Below are positions 20,786-32,261 of a DNA stretch of 64,000 nucleotides, piece after piece. The position numbers and the translations under genes are program-made. The notes beneath the pieces were generated by a model that was not told the DNA's origin, did not search any database, and was given only the letters and a program-made list of their open reading frames with translations. Within the stretch, counting starts at the first letter, position 1. Each line of letters opens with the position of its first letter. The stretch covers positions 9,847,580-9,911,579 of the forward strand of contig NC_088646.1 in the NCBI RefSeq assembly GCF_964019385.1. The letters run 5' to 3'. Source of the stretch: Sycon ciliatum. Lineage: Eukaryota > Porifera > Calcarea > Leucosolenida > Sycettidae.

Positions 20786-21799
20786 ATGTGCTTGCTAAAT
20801 TTTTTAGAGATCTGGGACCAGGGGTGCTGGAAGGAGCTACAGGAAGTAGCTGAAGGCGAGGGCCTAGTGAGTTTGTCGGAACGAGCCAAGGACTTGGTGA
20901 TGGAGACACATGCGTCATCTACGGTGAAGACCTACAAGTCGGCATTTTCGCGTTGGAAAAGCTGGGCTATGGAGCATGGGTTTGTGGCGATACCCGCTAC
21001 ACCGGTGGCAGTCGGTTTGTACCTGATCCACCTCGTAGAGACGAGCGCATCCGCAAGCCCAATTTCTGCAGCTCTGTCCGCAATCAAATGGGCTCATCAG
21101 AAGGCATGCGTACAGCTTCCTGTCAATGCCATGGTGGAGCAGATTGCAGCAGCGGCAAAAAGGAGGTTAGCTTGCACCCCCAGGCGGAAAGAGCCCCTCA
21201 ACAAGAAGCAGGTGGCTACGATCGTGGGTCAACTTGCCGGGAGCGACGATTGTCTGAAGCTGCGGACAGCGGTTATGTTTGCCATTGGATTTGCTGGCTT
21301 CATGAGGTGGGACGATTTGGCGAGAATCCGGGTGCGGGACATTGTGTTCCGTCGAGACTACATGGAGGTTCGTTTGGATAAGCACAAGAATGACCAGCTC
21401 AGAGAAGGCAGCTTGGTCCTCATAAGCACGCAGCCTGGTGAGCTGGGAGCGGTAGCTCTGACGCAGAGGCTGATCGAAGAAACGAACCTTCAAGCTGATG
21501 ATCATTTGCTGAGTAACTTGGTGAAAGCGAAGTCTGGCTGGAAGACGAAGAAAGGGTCACTCCAGTACTCCAGAGCAAGAGAGCTGTTCCTAGAGGCAGT
21601 GGCAGTAGCAGGCCTACAGGCAGAGATGTTCGGCCTGCACAGCCTCCAATCGGGGGGTACGACGGCAGCGGCCGCAGCCAAGGTTCCACAGCGACTGTTG
21701 AAACGGCATGGTGGCTGGCACAGTGAAGCAGTCAACTCCTACATCAAAGAGAGTCTGGACAATATGCTCTTGCCATCTAGTGCCGTTAGCTGGCACTAG
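20786..21799 (+). CDS. Tyrosine recombinase with a lost catalytic Arg
   Basis: 337 codons from ATG at 20,786. A SAM-like N-terminal domain (TVKTYKSAFSRWKSWAM) is followed by the catalytic domain. The first Arg is in FAGFMRWDDLARIRV (AGG 21,305-21,307). The H-x-x-R block reads GLHSLQSGG, so the second Arg is Gln (CAA at 21,647-21,649, one transition from CGA). RHGGWHSEAVNSYI carries the last His/Trp and the nucleophile Tyr (TAC 21,740-21,742). The frame is otherwise intact. The enzyme would integrate the circular cDNA; loss of Arg II should abolish cleavage. Confidence 0.85.
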   Translation: MCLLNFLEIWDQGCWKELQEVAEGEGLVSLSERAKDLVMETHASSTVKTYKSAFSRWKSWAMEHGFVAIPATPVAVGLYLIHLVETSASASPISAALSAIKWAHQKACVQLPVNAMVEQIAAAAKRRLACTPRRKEPLNKKQVATIVGQLAGSDDCLKLRTAVMFAIGFAGFMRWDDLARIRVRDIVFRRDYMEVRLDKHKNDQLREGSLVLISTQPGELGAVALTQRLIEETNLQADDHLLSNLVKAKSGWKTKKGSLQYSRARELFLEAVAVAGLQAEMFGLHSLQSGGTTAAAAAKVPQRLLKRHGGWHSEAVNSYIKESLDNMLLPSSAVSWH

Positions 21800-21985
21800 A
21801 TTAGAGGCCCCTGGCTATGCTTTGCTGCTGTGTGGTGGCCCCCACTGGCAGTGTTCACGTGTTCAATAGTGGTGTACACGTATGAGTGAGTGTGCGGATG
21901 TGTGCGCAACGAGTGAGTGCAGGGTGGACAGAGAATACGGGATTGCGTGGATCTGTACAAATCATAATGGCATAAGGTCCATTGT

Positions 21986-22640
21986 ACCCGCTAAAAATGA
22001 GCCGTTCTACAGTAAAGAACAAACTGTTGACAGTTTAAAAAGAACCTGTCCCCACAGGATGCAGCGATTCCGCGGACGCACAATTTTCCGCGTTGTTGGC
22101 TTTCATCCACGTTTTTGAGAAATTTTGCATAAAACCCACGTTATCCATGGGAATGTACAAGAAAACAGTGATGTTGCAAATGTACTACAAAGTCGTACAC
22201 GCCCATGAGTTTGTACGACAAAGTTGTACACATGCATGAAATTGTACGCTAAATGTGTACCAACGATAGATAACTCGTGCAAAATGACCAGCTGGTGACC
22301 GTACTTAAGTATAATTTATAACGCATATTTGCCGCATAATCCCGCATATTGGCCTGTTTTCGCCCACACGATTATGCGCATAATAGGATTTCGTCGGCGT
22401 TATTCTGTGGGGAGAGAATAACCTCATCAATTTGTTGTGTTCTAACTAGGCCCGCAGGTGAAAGCAGAGACAACCTCACGGCACCCCAGCCCCAACCTGA
22501 GCAGATCCACAATCGTGTCACCCACACATTGCTAACCCCACATACTGAATAATATTTGCGGGATCCACGTTGGTTTGAATGTTCAGAAACACACAAACTT
22601 ACAGCCTTCGCATCCGCAGGCCGCCACTGTGCCTGTTCAC
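21986..22640. other. Gene-free stretch
   Basis: No exon is seen. 22,155-22,262 has three spaced repeats around TTGTAC(G/A) with alternating CAAAGTCGTACAC. 22,325-22,360 repeats GCATATTTGCCGCATAATCC. Confidence 0.35.
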
Positions 22641-23045
22641 CTTAGACTTAGTGTCGAATGCAGACCCCACAAGTGAGTCGGGGGAGAGGAGGCGAGTCTC
22701 TCAACCAATCGGACCCATAACCCTGTAAACTGCATTCTTGTTATCCTCACCTCGAGCTGTGAGTACCCAGTTGACCGTTCACCACGCGTAAAAAGTCTCA
22801 CCCCACATCCTAATAACAGTAGCACACTCATAAAAATATTCGAACATAATGTTAAGGATATATTTCGGTCTAAGGAGTGCCACCACTTCTTAGGCCTGCT
22901 GAGAAGAGTAAGTAAGAATACAGCAACAACAACAGCAAACAACAACAAACAGCAACAACAACAAACAGCAACAACAACAAACAGCAACAACAACAAACAG
23001 CAACAACAACAAACAGCAACAACATTTATCTTATTGGCCACAGGC
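22641..23045 (+). repeat. Probable LINE 3' end with CAA-rich minisatellite
   Basis: A 16-bp unit close to CAGCAACAACAACAAA repeats about five times (22,920-23,022). It is followed by TTATTGGCCACAGGCCATCGTGAG, which closely matches the 3' end of the LINE fragment at 52,152 (CTATTGGCCACTGGCTATCGTGAG). Upstream sequence has no intact frame. Confidence 0.45.
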
Positions 23046-23275
23046 CATCGTGAGTTTAAAAGATATCAAACATATCTCCTTGGTAAGAATCTTGCATTTG
23101 CGGACTCCATGGGTGGCACTAAGATGCGGGGAAAGGGACGGGCAGAAATAAAATGGTGCGTGGAGTAAATATGTACTGCTCTTCCATACATGGTTGGTCT
23201 GTTTTTTTGTGAAACGGTGGGAAATTGTGATAAAGCAGAATATGACTAAAAGAACAAACAACGGACTATTATGCA

Positions 23276-26200
23276 CTACATGTTTGGTAAGCGTGCACGA
23301 ATGTTGTCCAGAAGTATTTCAGCATCCCGACTACTGGCCTCTCTCATCTGCGTCACGAGTGGGTATTCTCGCTCAAGTGCAATGCTGATCTCCAGGAAAC
23401 AAGAGAGTGATGCCAGCACTCTCTGACACCGCTGAATGCCCTGCGAACAAGGTTGAGGGAGCAGGTGAGACGACACACAGGTCATGTGACAGTGTAGTAC
23501 GAGTTGTCCAGGGATGCCGGATAACCAACAAAACAACTTAATTTGTAAAATCCAGTTGGTTCAGGGAAACAATAAGTTATGCCAGTAATCTTTATACATA
23601 CCGTATATTCTCTATTACATGTATAAGCACAGGTCTCCATTACTAGCACAGTCTCTAATACTAGCACACTGTGAGCACCTTTCGAAACATTATAAGCACA
23701 GTCTCTATTATTAGCACGGTCCTGGTGGAAATCAATGCGGCATGCATAATATCTAGCATGTATTTCTTCTTGCTTTGTATGGATGTATTGGTTGAAAAAA
23801 TATAAGCGCAGTCTCCAATATAAGCGCGGGGTAAAGGGGTGTTGAAAAAATATAAGCACGGCGCTTATAATAGAGAATATACGGTATTCACCCTTGTTGT
23901 CCACTGCCTTTGTACTGCTGACGAAGGGAGAATTTCACAAGTAGCATTTTTCTTGAAAACGTAACGCATTCAAATAGATTCTCTCCCCCCCCCCCCCCAT
24001 CTCTTCTCTAGTTACTGACCTCTAGTACTCTGGACTTGATGGCTGGGCTTTTCATCTGCTTGGCTTGGGCATACAGAGCCTGTGTGGGGTGGTGGACACA
24101 GCAACAGATCACAGATACAGCTACAGACCAGAAACACGTACAGTGCTGCTGTTATTATACATATTATATTATACTACAACTGCTTGAAGAAATCCAGCGT
24201 CCCGAGTCAGCTGGACACAGGGCACTGTGAGCCTACTCTGATCATGTGAGCCCCCCCCCCCCCCACACCTCCCTGTGAAAAAGTGCCCCCCCCCCCCCTC
24301 CTCATTTGTCGATTTTTGTGCTTTTTCATGCAATTCAACGAAAATACAGTCGATAGTCATAAAGGAACATTTGTCAGGGGTGAAGTCGGGAGACTGCCCC
24401 GTACGCTGCATTTTGCATGGCAAGACAATTTTGGAAAGTGGAAAAATGGGTTACGGTATAACTGTTTCCCATGCCTCATACATCCGTATGCTGTGCTTAT
24501 CAGTATGCTGTGCTTGGTGAAATCCTAGCCTGTTCGTTCTTCGGCACTCCGTTCTTTGGCACCCGACAGAACTGTATGCTAGTGGAGGTGCACAGCGGAC
24601 ACTAACCTTTTGTTCCACGGTGGTGAAGCCAATGAGCTTGACTAAGATCTGCACACAGGTAAAGTGTAAAATAGGCAGCAAAAAAAAGCAACACATGACA
24701 GGCGTGATGATAGTTGCTCCAAACCATAAATATCACTACAATAAAAGCCAAGTAAAGAGAGTCATCTCGCTCTACTTCGAAGTACATGCACATAACTTTG
24801 CTACCTGGCTGAACCGGTTCAAAACTGGTTTGTATTTACAAACCAGCTTCGGAAACAGCACTTGCACTATCTAGTAGCACCACAATTCGAGCTATATAGG
24901 TGAAGAATGGGAGAGAGATAATAGCTATGGTACTAAAGTGTCCCATCGACATTTATACCGCTTTTAGAAAATAAGTACCGTATTTCCGCAAATAGTAGGC
25001 CGGTCTACTATTTTTTCGAACTCGTCCTACCCCCGCCTTATAATTGAGGACGGTCTTTTATTCTTTCAACCCAGCTTGACCCCGGTCTTCTATTTTTTTG
25101 CCACACAGTTTTACCCCCGTTCTTCCATTTTTTATGCACAGTTTGAGCACGGTCTTCTAGACTCATTTAGTAGGCCCGGTCTTCTAATCGGAGACGGTCT
25201 TGTATTTTTTTCAATCGCCCCTGCCCCGGCCTTGTATTCGATGGAAGGTGTTGTATACGAGGACGGTCTTTTATTTGCGGAAATACGGTATGCGTACGTC
25301 TGAAGCAAGTACATGTACATGTGAAACTAAAATCCAACTAGCAGCAATTGCACTTGTACCGCGTGAATGACTCGACCAGGGGCGCGTTTGGTTGGTACGA
25401 ACTAGAACAGGATTCACCAGAACAGCGCGTTTGGTTGGGACTGCACCTGTTCTGGGTCGGCCAGAACATGTTCTGCTTGCTCCGGCCTCGAGGCCGGAGC
25501 AGACCGAGCAGTTTCACTTTTTCACAGTGAAACCTGGCGGGAACATCGATTTTGGTCCCAAATGATCACGTGCATACGCTTTTGGGTTAGACTCGTTGTA
25601 CCGTACAAAGTGACCATGGTGACCATACACATTTTTGAAGGATGCACCAAGTTTGGCACATTTTTCCACAAAAATGTGCTCTGTTTCTGGAGTACCGTTT
25701 GGTTGGCATGAGGCTGCTCCATGTGCACCAGCTGTTCGATCCTGTTCTAGATCGTACCAACCAAACGCACCCCAGGTCTCCGACAAGGACATCTTGTTTT
25801 CACACATCAAACCACATGTGCGTGAAGGCTGCTGCTATGTAGACAGTACCATTGGCTCCCAACACGCCAATAGGGAGGGTTTCGCTCAACGTAATTACAT
25901 ATGAAAATCCGTAGATCGTACGCGCCGGGTAGTGAGGGCAACTTTTATAAGTAAATCCCTCTACAGATTTCGTAGGACCTTTTGAAATATTATTCGCACT
26001 TTCCGGATTTATCCATGGCAACGTTCAAGCCGCACGGAACACAAGGACGTTAGGTACACACCACGTGGAAAACAAAATGGAAAACGCGGTTTTGGTTCGT
26101 GGTGCATGCGCTGGGCCCATGCAGCCAACGCGTCTCCAAAGCAACAAGGCATGCTTAGCAGTCGTGGAGAAATCACGTACAGCAAAACCCAACAGCGCTG

Positions 26201-29200
26201 ATTTTTACGTATGAAAATTACGTGCAGTTCCTACGTTATTTTCATACGTACAGCAGGTATCGGTTATAGCGTGGGTTTTTAAAAACGACTTTCTATTCTT
26301 ATTTCCGATATTTCTTACACACGATATTCAAGTGTCACATATCATATGCATGTGTGCAGAGGTGGGACGATCATCGTACATGCAACAGACTGCTGCTGTG
26401 CATGCGGCTGGTCAGGCTTAGACTACCATGTGGCTATGCAACATGACTTACATGACCACAACAGTTGAACCTGCAGCGCTACGAGGCAACGAGAGTCACA
26501 TCAGAACTGTATGATACAGTACCGGGCAGATATTGTTACTACAGGCGATACACTTTGTACTAATCAGGCATGTTTCGCTACACAAAGTCCATTCTTAGGA
26601 CCGATATATTCTACTATACGATAAAATTGTTTGTAAGAATAAATGTGCACTTGAAACCGATGGTTATGAATATGAAAACATGAGAGTTCATTCTTGTAGG
26701 CAGTATAATTCTGTTACACGACCACGCTATAACTGATACGCACTGTAATTCCGTAGAGCGAAACCTCCCTAACGCTAGCGTTTTCATCGCAATGATGCTA
26801 CACAATCACCACACCACAAGGTGAAGAAAACCAAAGGAAACAATTAACCATACCGTCAACCCATAGATACCTCGAGAAGAGGAAAACACAAGGAAAATAC
26901 ATTGCCATCCATCAGCACAGTAATAAAGCAGAAGTGCTTACCTCGTTGCCAAACTCTACCTCCATCGTGGAGGAGCCATCGTTGAGAATGGCACGCACAC
27001 ACCAGCCATCCGTATTGCGTAGCTTCGATGTCAGTGTCCCCAGAAACGCCTGCGCATCAAGAACACGCACATGCACGCGCACACACGCACACACACACGG
27101 TTGCTACATGCATCCATCATGCATTCAATAAATATGGAAGAAAGGGTTTGCTCCCCACACCGGAGCTCGCGCTATTCCGCCGACTTTACTTGACACTTGA
27201 CGAATTCCCCGAAACACTGTGTATTGAGCAGGGAGTGGTGCTTTCTTGCAGGTTTGCCGAGTCGAAGGTTCGATGGACTTCTCGTGTGCTCTGGATGGCA
27301 GTCGTGAGTCAGTCAAGTGTCAAGTAAAGTCGGCGGAATAGCGCGAGCTCCGGTGTGGGGAGCAAACCCTTTCTTACAAATCATCGCCGAAGTCGCAACC
27401 ACTACTTCGTACAATAAATATGGCGTCCAGATTTAAATCACTTTTATTATTTTTTGCACGGCATGGCCTCGTCGTCCTATGTTGGTAATTTCATTAGACT
27501 CCCATGTGAAATGGCAAAGGCAAACGGAAACCAATGGGGTAGCCTGGCCATTCTACAGAGTTTTGACCTTGGATTGGCCTTGGGAGCCGAGTTTCCATGT
27601 GCTGAGTACGGTTTCCTTGGTCGATGCATGTGCAATTTGTTGGTGGACCAACATTCATTTTCAAGGCCTCACCATCATCTAAGGAAAATTCCCCCGGCTT
27701 TGGGTGAACATGTTCGTTACGCATGCAAATCGGTCGTGGATCTCAGTGCTCCTACTGAGGGCCTCACATTCTCTGGAGGTGGATGTGGGCCGCTCAAAGA
27801 CAGGGGAACCACACAGTTCAACTCTTCAATTCGCAAGCCTCCAAGCGTGGTACGAATCTAAAACGTTAAGCACAAATGCAAGACACTCTTGTGCCATCGG
27901 AGAAAGCCCCATCGTGTGCAAGCACACACACTTGCACACCGCATCATTGAGAGCAGCAGCACCAACAGAACCCTTGCTCCACCACACCAGTGAGCGGCAT
28001 AAACAGAATCGAGTCTGATGTTCAGCAGCATGCCACACCCGCATACCAAGCTGGTCAACAACTACAGCTAGAACAGCTCATGGATAGGAACGTACAGTCA
28101 ACCTACCCTTGTAACGATAACCTCTATAACGATATTACCCTTATAACGATATTTTTCTGGCAAACCAAATCACTCCATTGACTCGTGTATACAATGCCTT
28201 ACTATAACAATATTGCTATAACGATATTATTACCCATATAACGATATAAAATGGGCTGACCAATCGACATTTTCCATTTTATAACAATATCTAGCAAGGG
28301 ATATGTAGAGCCCACCATCAAGGTAGGGCAAACTTCACTTGATAAGTCGCTGGGACATGACGAAATGCAATGGGGGCACCAGTGGGCACCTTGCTGTGTA
28401 CATAATGGGCATGTACGTCAGTTTTTTATGCTATATTAAAGAGTGTAAAAAATAAACAAAATCCATACATTATGACGTATGTGTATGAAATGAACCAGTT
28501 ACCCTTATAACAATATTTCTTGGTCTGATGCAAATATCGTTATAAGGGTTGGTCGACTGTAACAGCACACGCACAGTGCCCACTATGGCACAATGAGGTC
28601 GAGAGAGCAGTGTTTCCAGCTTGCTGTGAGACAAAGCTCTGCTGTGCATGCATCCGCAAATGGCTGGAGCAGAAAGCTACCTGCCCAAAATGCAATGCGC
28701 ACATGCTAGCGCCGGAGTTACTGCAGCCAAACAGCATAGCCTGTGTGTTCGTGCAAGATTTCATTGTACACTGCGATAACCATGGACCACCTCGTAGGAA
28801 ACCCTGTCACTGTGCTACCGTGCAGCCTTCAACAGCACGCGGGTGACTGCCCATTCAAGCCTGCAACTCCGACAACACACACTCCAGCAATAAGCACATC
28901 GTCACTGGCCGGTGACGTCCTGTATGTCTCGCCATCAAAGAAAAGAAGTGACATCGCTGATCGGCTTATTGGTGCGATGGCCACAAGCAAATCCACGAAG
29001 GTTAGCTGGAAGTCAAGACCAGCTACAGAAGTAGATCCCAGGACTGAAGTATACCAAAGATTCGCCATCACCAGCATTTCATCCAATGCTGCATCAGGGT
29101 CAACAGTATGGTGGCGGTCATGGAGATAGACACAGCGGGCCGGGCTATCTGCGGTGGAGAGACAGGTCGGTGAGCCCAGGAAGCCGCAGGTATAACGTGT

Positions 29201-32183
29201 TGTTCATCAGCTGAGCAAGAGAGCTTGCTGAGAGAAATAAGTCTGCATCATTCAAAGACAAAATAGCTCTGCGCATCAAGGCTGACCTTCAGCTATTGTA
29301 CAGCAAATTCCAACTGCTCCACATATGACGAAAGTCTATGGTTGTCGAGCCGGCTGAAGAATGATGAGATCATTCACAGCCACACAAGTTCCACAGTACA
29401 ACATGAAACACATTTCAATGATGTAGCGAAATGGAGACCTTGTCATGGCTGCCATTGTGTATCTGCCTGATCTCAGTGTGCTCACATTCTTTCTTGACAA
29501 ACTAAATAACGCAGACAGCCTCATAGGGAGCAACGGTATACCTGAGGCAGACGTATGGATAAAAGTCGGCGGTGACCATGGCGGTGGCACATTTAAGCTC
29601 AGCTTCCAGCTAAGGATCTATCATTCGTATCAACCAGCATCATTTATATATCCTGATTGCACTACATGAATTGCAGATTACAATCAGCGGCAACTGCAAG
29701 AGGTACATCGGTATAATGTTGTGCACATATCGCCTACATCCTGTACTCAAACACTGGCAAGAACACTGTTCCCATCATGCATTTTGAATGAGAAGGATAC
29801 TGCCGGCAATCTCCGCGCAGTGCTAGACATGTACAAAGAGCAAATCGGCACGGCCTGGCAGTATAAGCACCTGCGCGCCTTTCTCTTTGGGGATAACGAG
29901 TTCCAGTGTAACAATTACGGCTTGTCAGAGCCAAGTGGTGGAAGGCCATGCCTACATTGCCATTGCTTGAAAAAGTCAATGGAAGAGAGTCCTAGCTGTC
30001 AGCCAGAGGAGGGCAAAGTACCCAGGTCACTTCAAACGCTAGCACCAATGCTTCATAGATGAGGGATCGAAAGTGAGCCAAGCAAAGAACCTTTCTAAAC
30101 TAATGCCATTCAGCCAACCCGCTTGCCTGTACTGGCTGCTGATGCTGTTGTTCCAGCTCTACAGTACTAGAGCATCAGCTGAAGCTAACTGTGTTCTGGA
30201 CACAGCAGCAAGGTGCGGACGGTGCCCAATGGCAGCATATGGCACACCCGTTGCAATCTGGACTGACATACGTGACTAACCAACATGAGGAACTTGCGAC
30301 AGAACAGGAGAAACTCAAATCTCAAGTTCAGAAAGTCATTGGCAAGGAGTTGCATGGTCCAGTGAAGAGCTCCTTGGATCCCGTTCTGCAGAAGCTCTGC
30401 ATCAAGCGTTGGGTATACACTAGTATACATGTACCGTGGTGGTGCATTCAATGGCAACCATGTCCACGCTGCTTTGAAGCCCACCGTGGTCACTGCCTTG
30501 AAAGACGCACCAGCTACAAGCACTATCATGAAGGAGAGAAGCCCAGCCCTGGAAGCCAAGGAAGTCTCCAATCGCTACTACAAGAGCGCTGCAGTTATTG
30601 CTGAGGACATGGCGCCCTTGAAGGTACTCCTCAAGGACTTTATGGCCTAATGCAGGTGCGAGGTGATCTCCTGTGCATTCGATGTGATGTGAAGATGGAT
30701 CCAGGATAGGATGGCTAAAATCCAATTAACAGGGTCTATTTCTCTGGTGCTTTTGACACTATAATTCGCACCACAGTACTTGACAGGTTAGAGGAAGCAG
30801 ATATCAGCACAACAACTATCAAGTCTCTACTTTCCAACACGACAGCCAGGATCAAGCTGAGTGGCTCCCGGAGTCCACCGTTCCCAACTAACATCGGAGT
30901 GGTCCAGGGAGACCCGATGTCCCCAATCATGTTCATAACATATGCAGAAGGCACAATACACAAATCAGGGAAAGATGCACAATTCGCTCACCAATGCCTG
31001 CGTCGACAACGCAGTACGCTGACGATACTACTTTGCATAACCGAAATGACGATGAGGCGAAGGCTCTTTATGCTGAGTGTGAACCTATATTTAACGAAGA
31101 CAATCTCAATCTCAAGCTCAATACACAGAAAACTGAATATGTTGATGTAACGAGAAACAGCAACGAATGGAGATCAATCAAACTCCTGGGTTCCCTATTG
31201 GGCTCTGCAGAAGACGTGGACATGAGAATTTCAAAAGCAAACAGGGCGTTCGGTTCGATTTCCTGGAGACGCCATTCTTTTCAATCCCGACTGTGTATGT
31301 TAAACTGCCTCATAATGCCAATCCTTCTGTACAATTGCGGATTTTGGACTATGTCCAAATTGTTGAACGACAAACTGGACAAATGGCAACGGAGGAAGCT
31401 ACGCGTACTACTGCAGATTTGTCCACCCGCAACGCATCACCAATAACAACTTATACACAGAAACAAAACAATCTCCAGATCCATATGCCGGCGACGCAGG
31501 CTGCTGTGGTTTGGCCATGTGGTGCGAGAGGGTCCAGAATCCGCCTCATTCCAAGCACTGGAGCTATCCATCAACACAAACGACATAAAAAAAACCGTGG
31601 CCATCCACCATTGCGGTGGATAGATACGATTCGGCACGACCTGAAGGCAGCGGATCTCTCCGTGGAGAGCGCTCTCCAAGCTGCAGGAGATAGACCAACT
31701 TGGCTTGACACTGTTGACAGATGCGTCGACCCTGGTCCTGTCTAACAGGTTCAGGGAAGATGCGAGCTGTATGTATTATTATTATTGTTAAAAAAAAACG
31801 CGAGCTCCCATGTAGGGAGCAACACACTCTTCCCCCATTATTATTATTAGAAGAGGAATATACCCAAATGTTGTACGATTTACCGTATTATCCGGAGTAT
31901 AAGCCGCACTTTAAACACTTCTAATTCACCAAACAAGTCAGTGTGGCTTATACTACAATGGTCAAGTGAACAGTTGATAGTGCATAAAGGCACAATCTCA
32001 TTCTCAGTCTCTCATATTGCAATAAACTAAAGTACTGAAGGTGCTCAAACATGCTCGCGCCAGAAGGAACGGTAAGAGTAAATACCGTACCTTGACCCAA
32101 ACTGACTTGTTGGCAAACATTGGCAAGTTGTCATTGATCGTTTTCAGGTAGATGAACGGATGTTCGTCCACTGAACAGAGGAC

Positions 32184-32261
<78 letters not shown>

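Larger units (their letters stand above)
16975..21935 (+). mobile_element. DIRS/Ngaro-like tyrosine-recombinase retrotransposon
   Basis: About 4.96 kb. In order it encodes a gag-like protein with a zinc knuckle, an RT, an RNase H and a tyrosine recombinase, with no integrase and no LTRs. That gene set defines the DIRS/Ngaro group. Near the two ends GTGTTCTCTGTCCACCC (17,028) and GGGTGGACAGAGAATAC (21,923) are inverted to each other. A TATA-like GGGATAAAAGG at 17,072 precedes gag. No target duplication is expected for a recombinase-inserted element and none is seen. Confidence 0.85.
16696..21985. mobile_element. 'TGTACAGATCC' element split by a retroelement
   Basis: Left end ACAATGGACCTTATGCCAT...TGTACAGATCC and right end GGATCTGTACA...ATGGCATAAGGTCCATTGT are complements. 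The 16,714-16,974 interior matches the copy at 5,643-5,915 in reverse orientation. In the 5.6-kb copy the right arm is continuous. Here it is cut after CACCCTACGGGG (about 16,975) and resumes as TACGGGATT at 21,936, so the retroelement entered this arm. Confidence 0.75.

Noticed and set aside
22920..23022. CRISPR-like spaced repeat
   Set aside because: The repeats are contiguous 16-bp CAA-rich units without unique spacers, in a eukaryotic LINE tail.
27454..27861. A 135-codon plus-strand gene in RMI1 intron 7
   Set aside because: No recognisable motif and no splice signals; unsupported.
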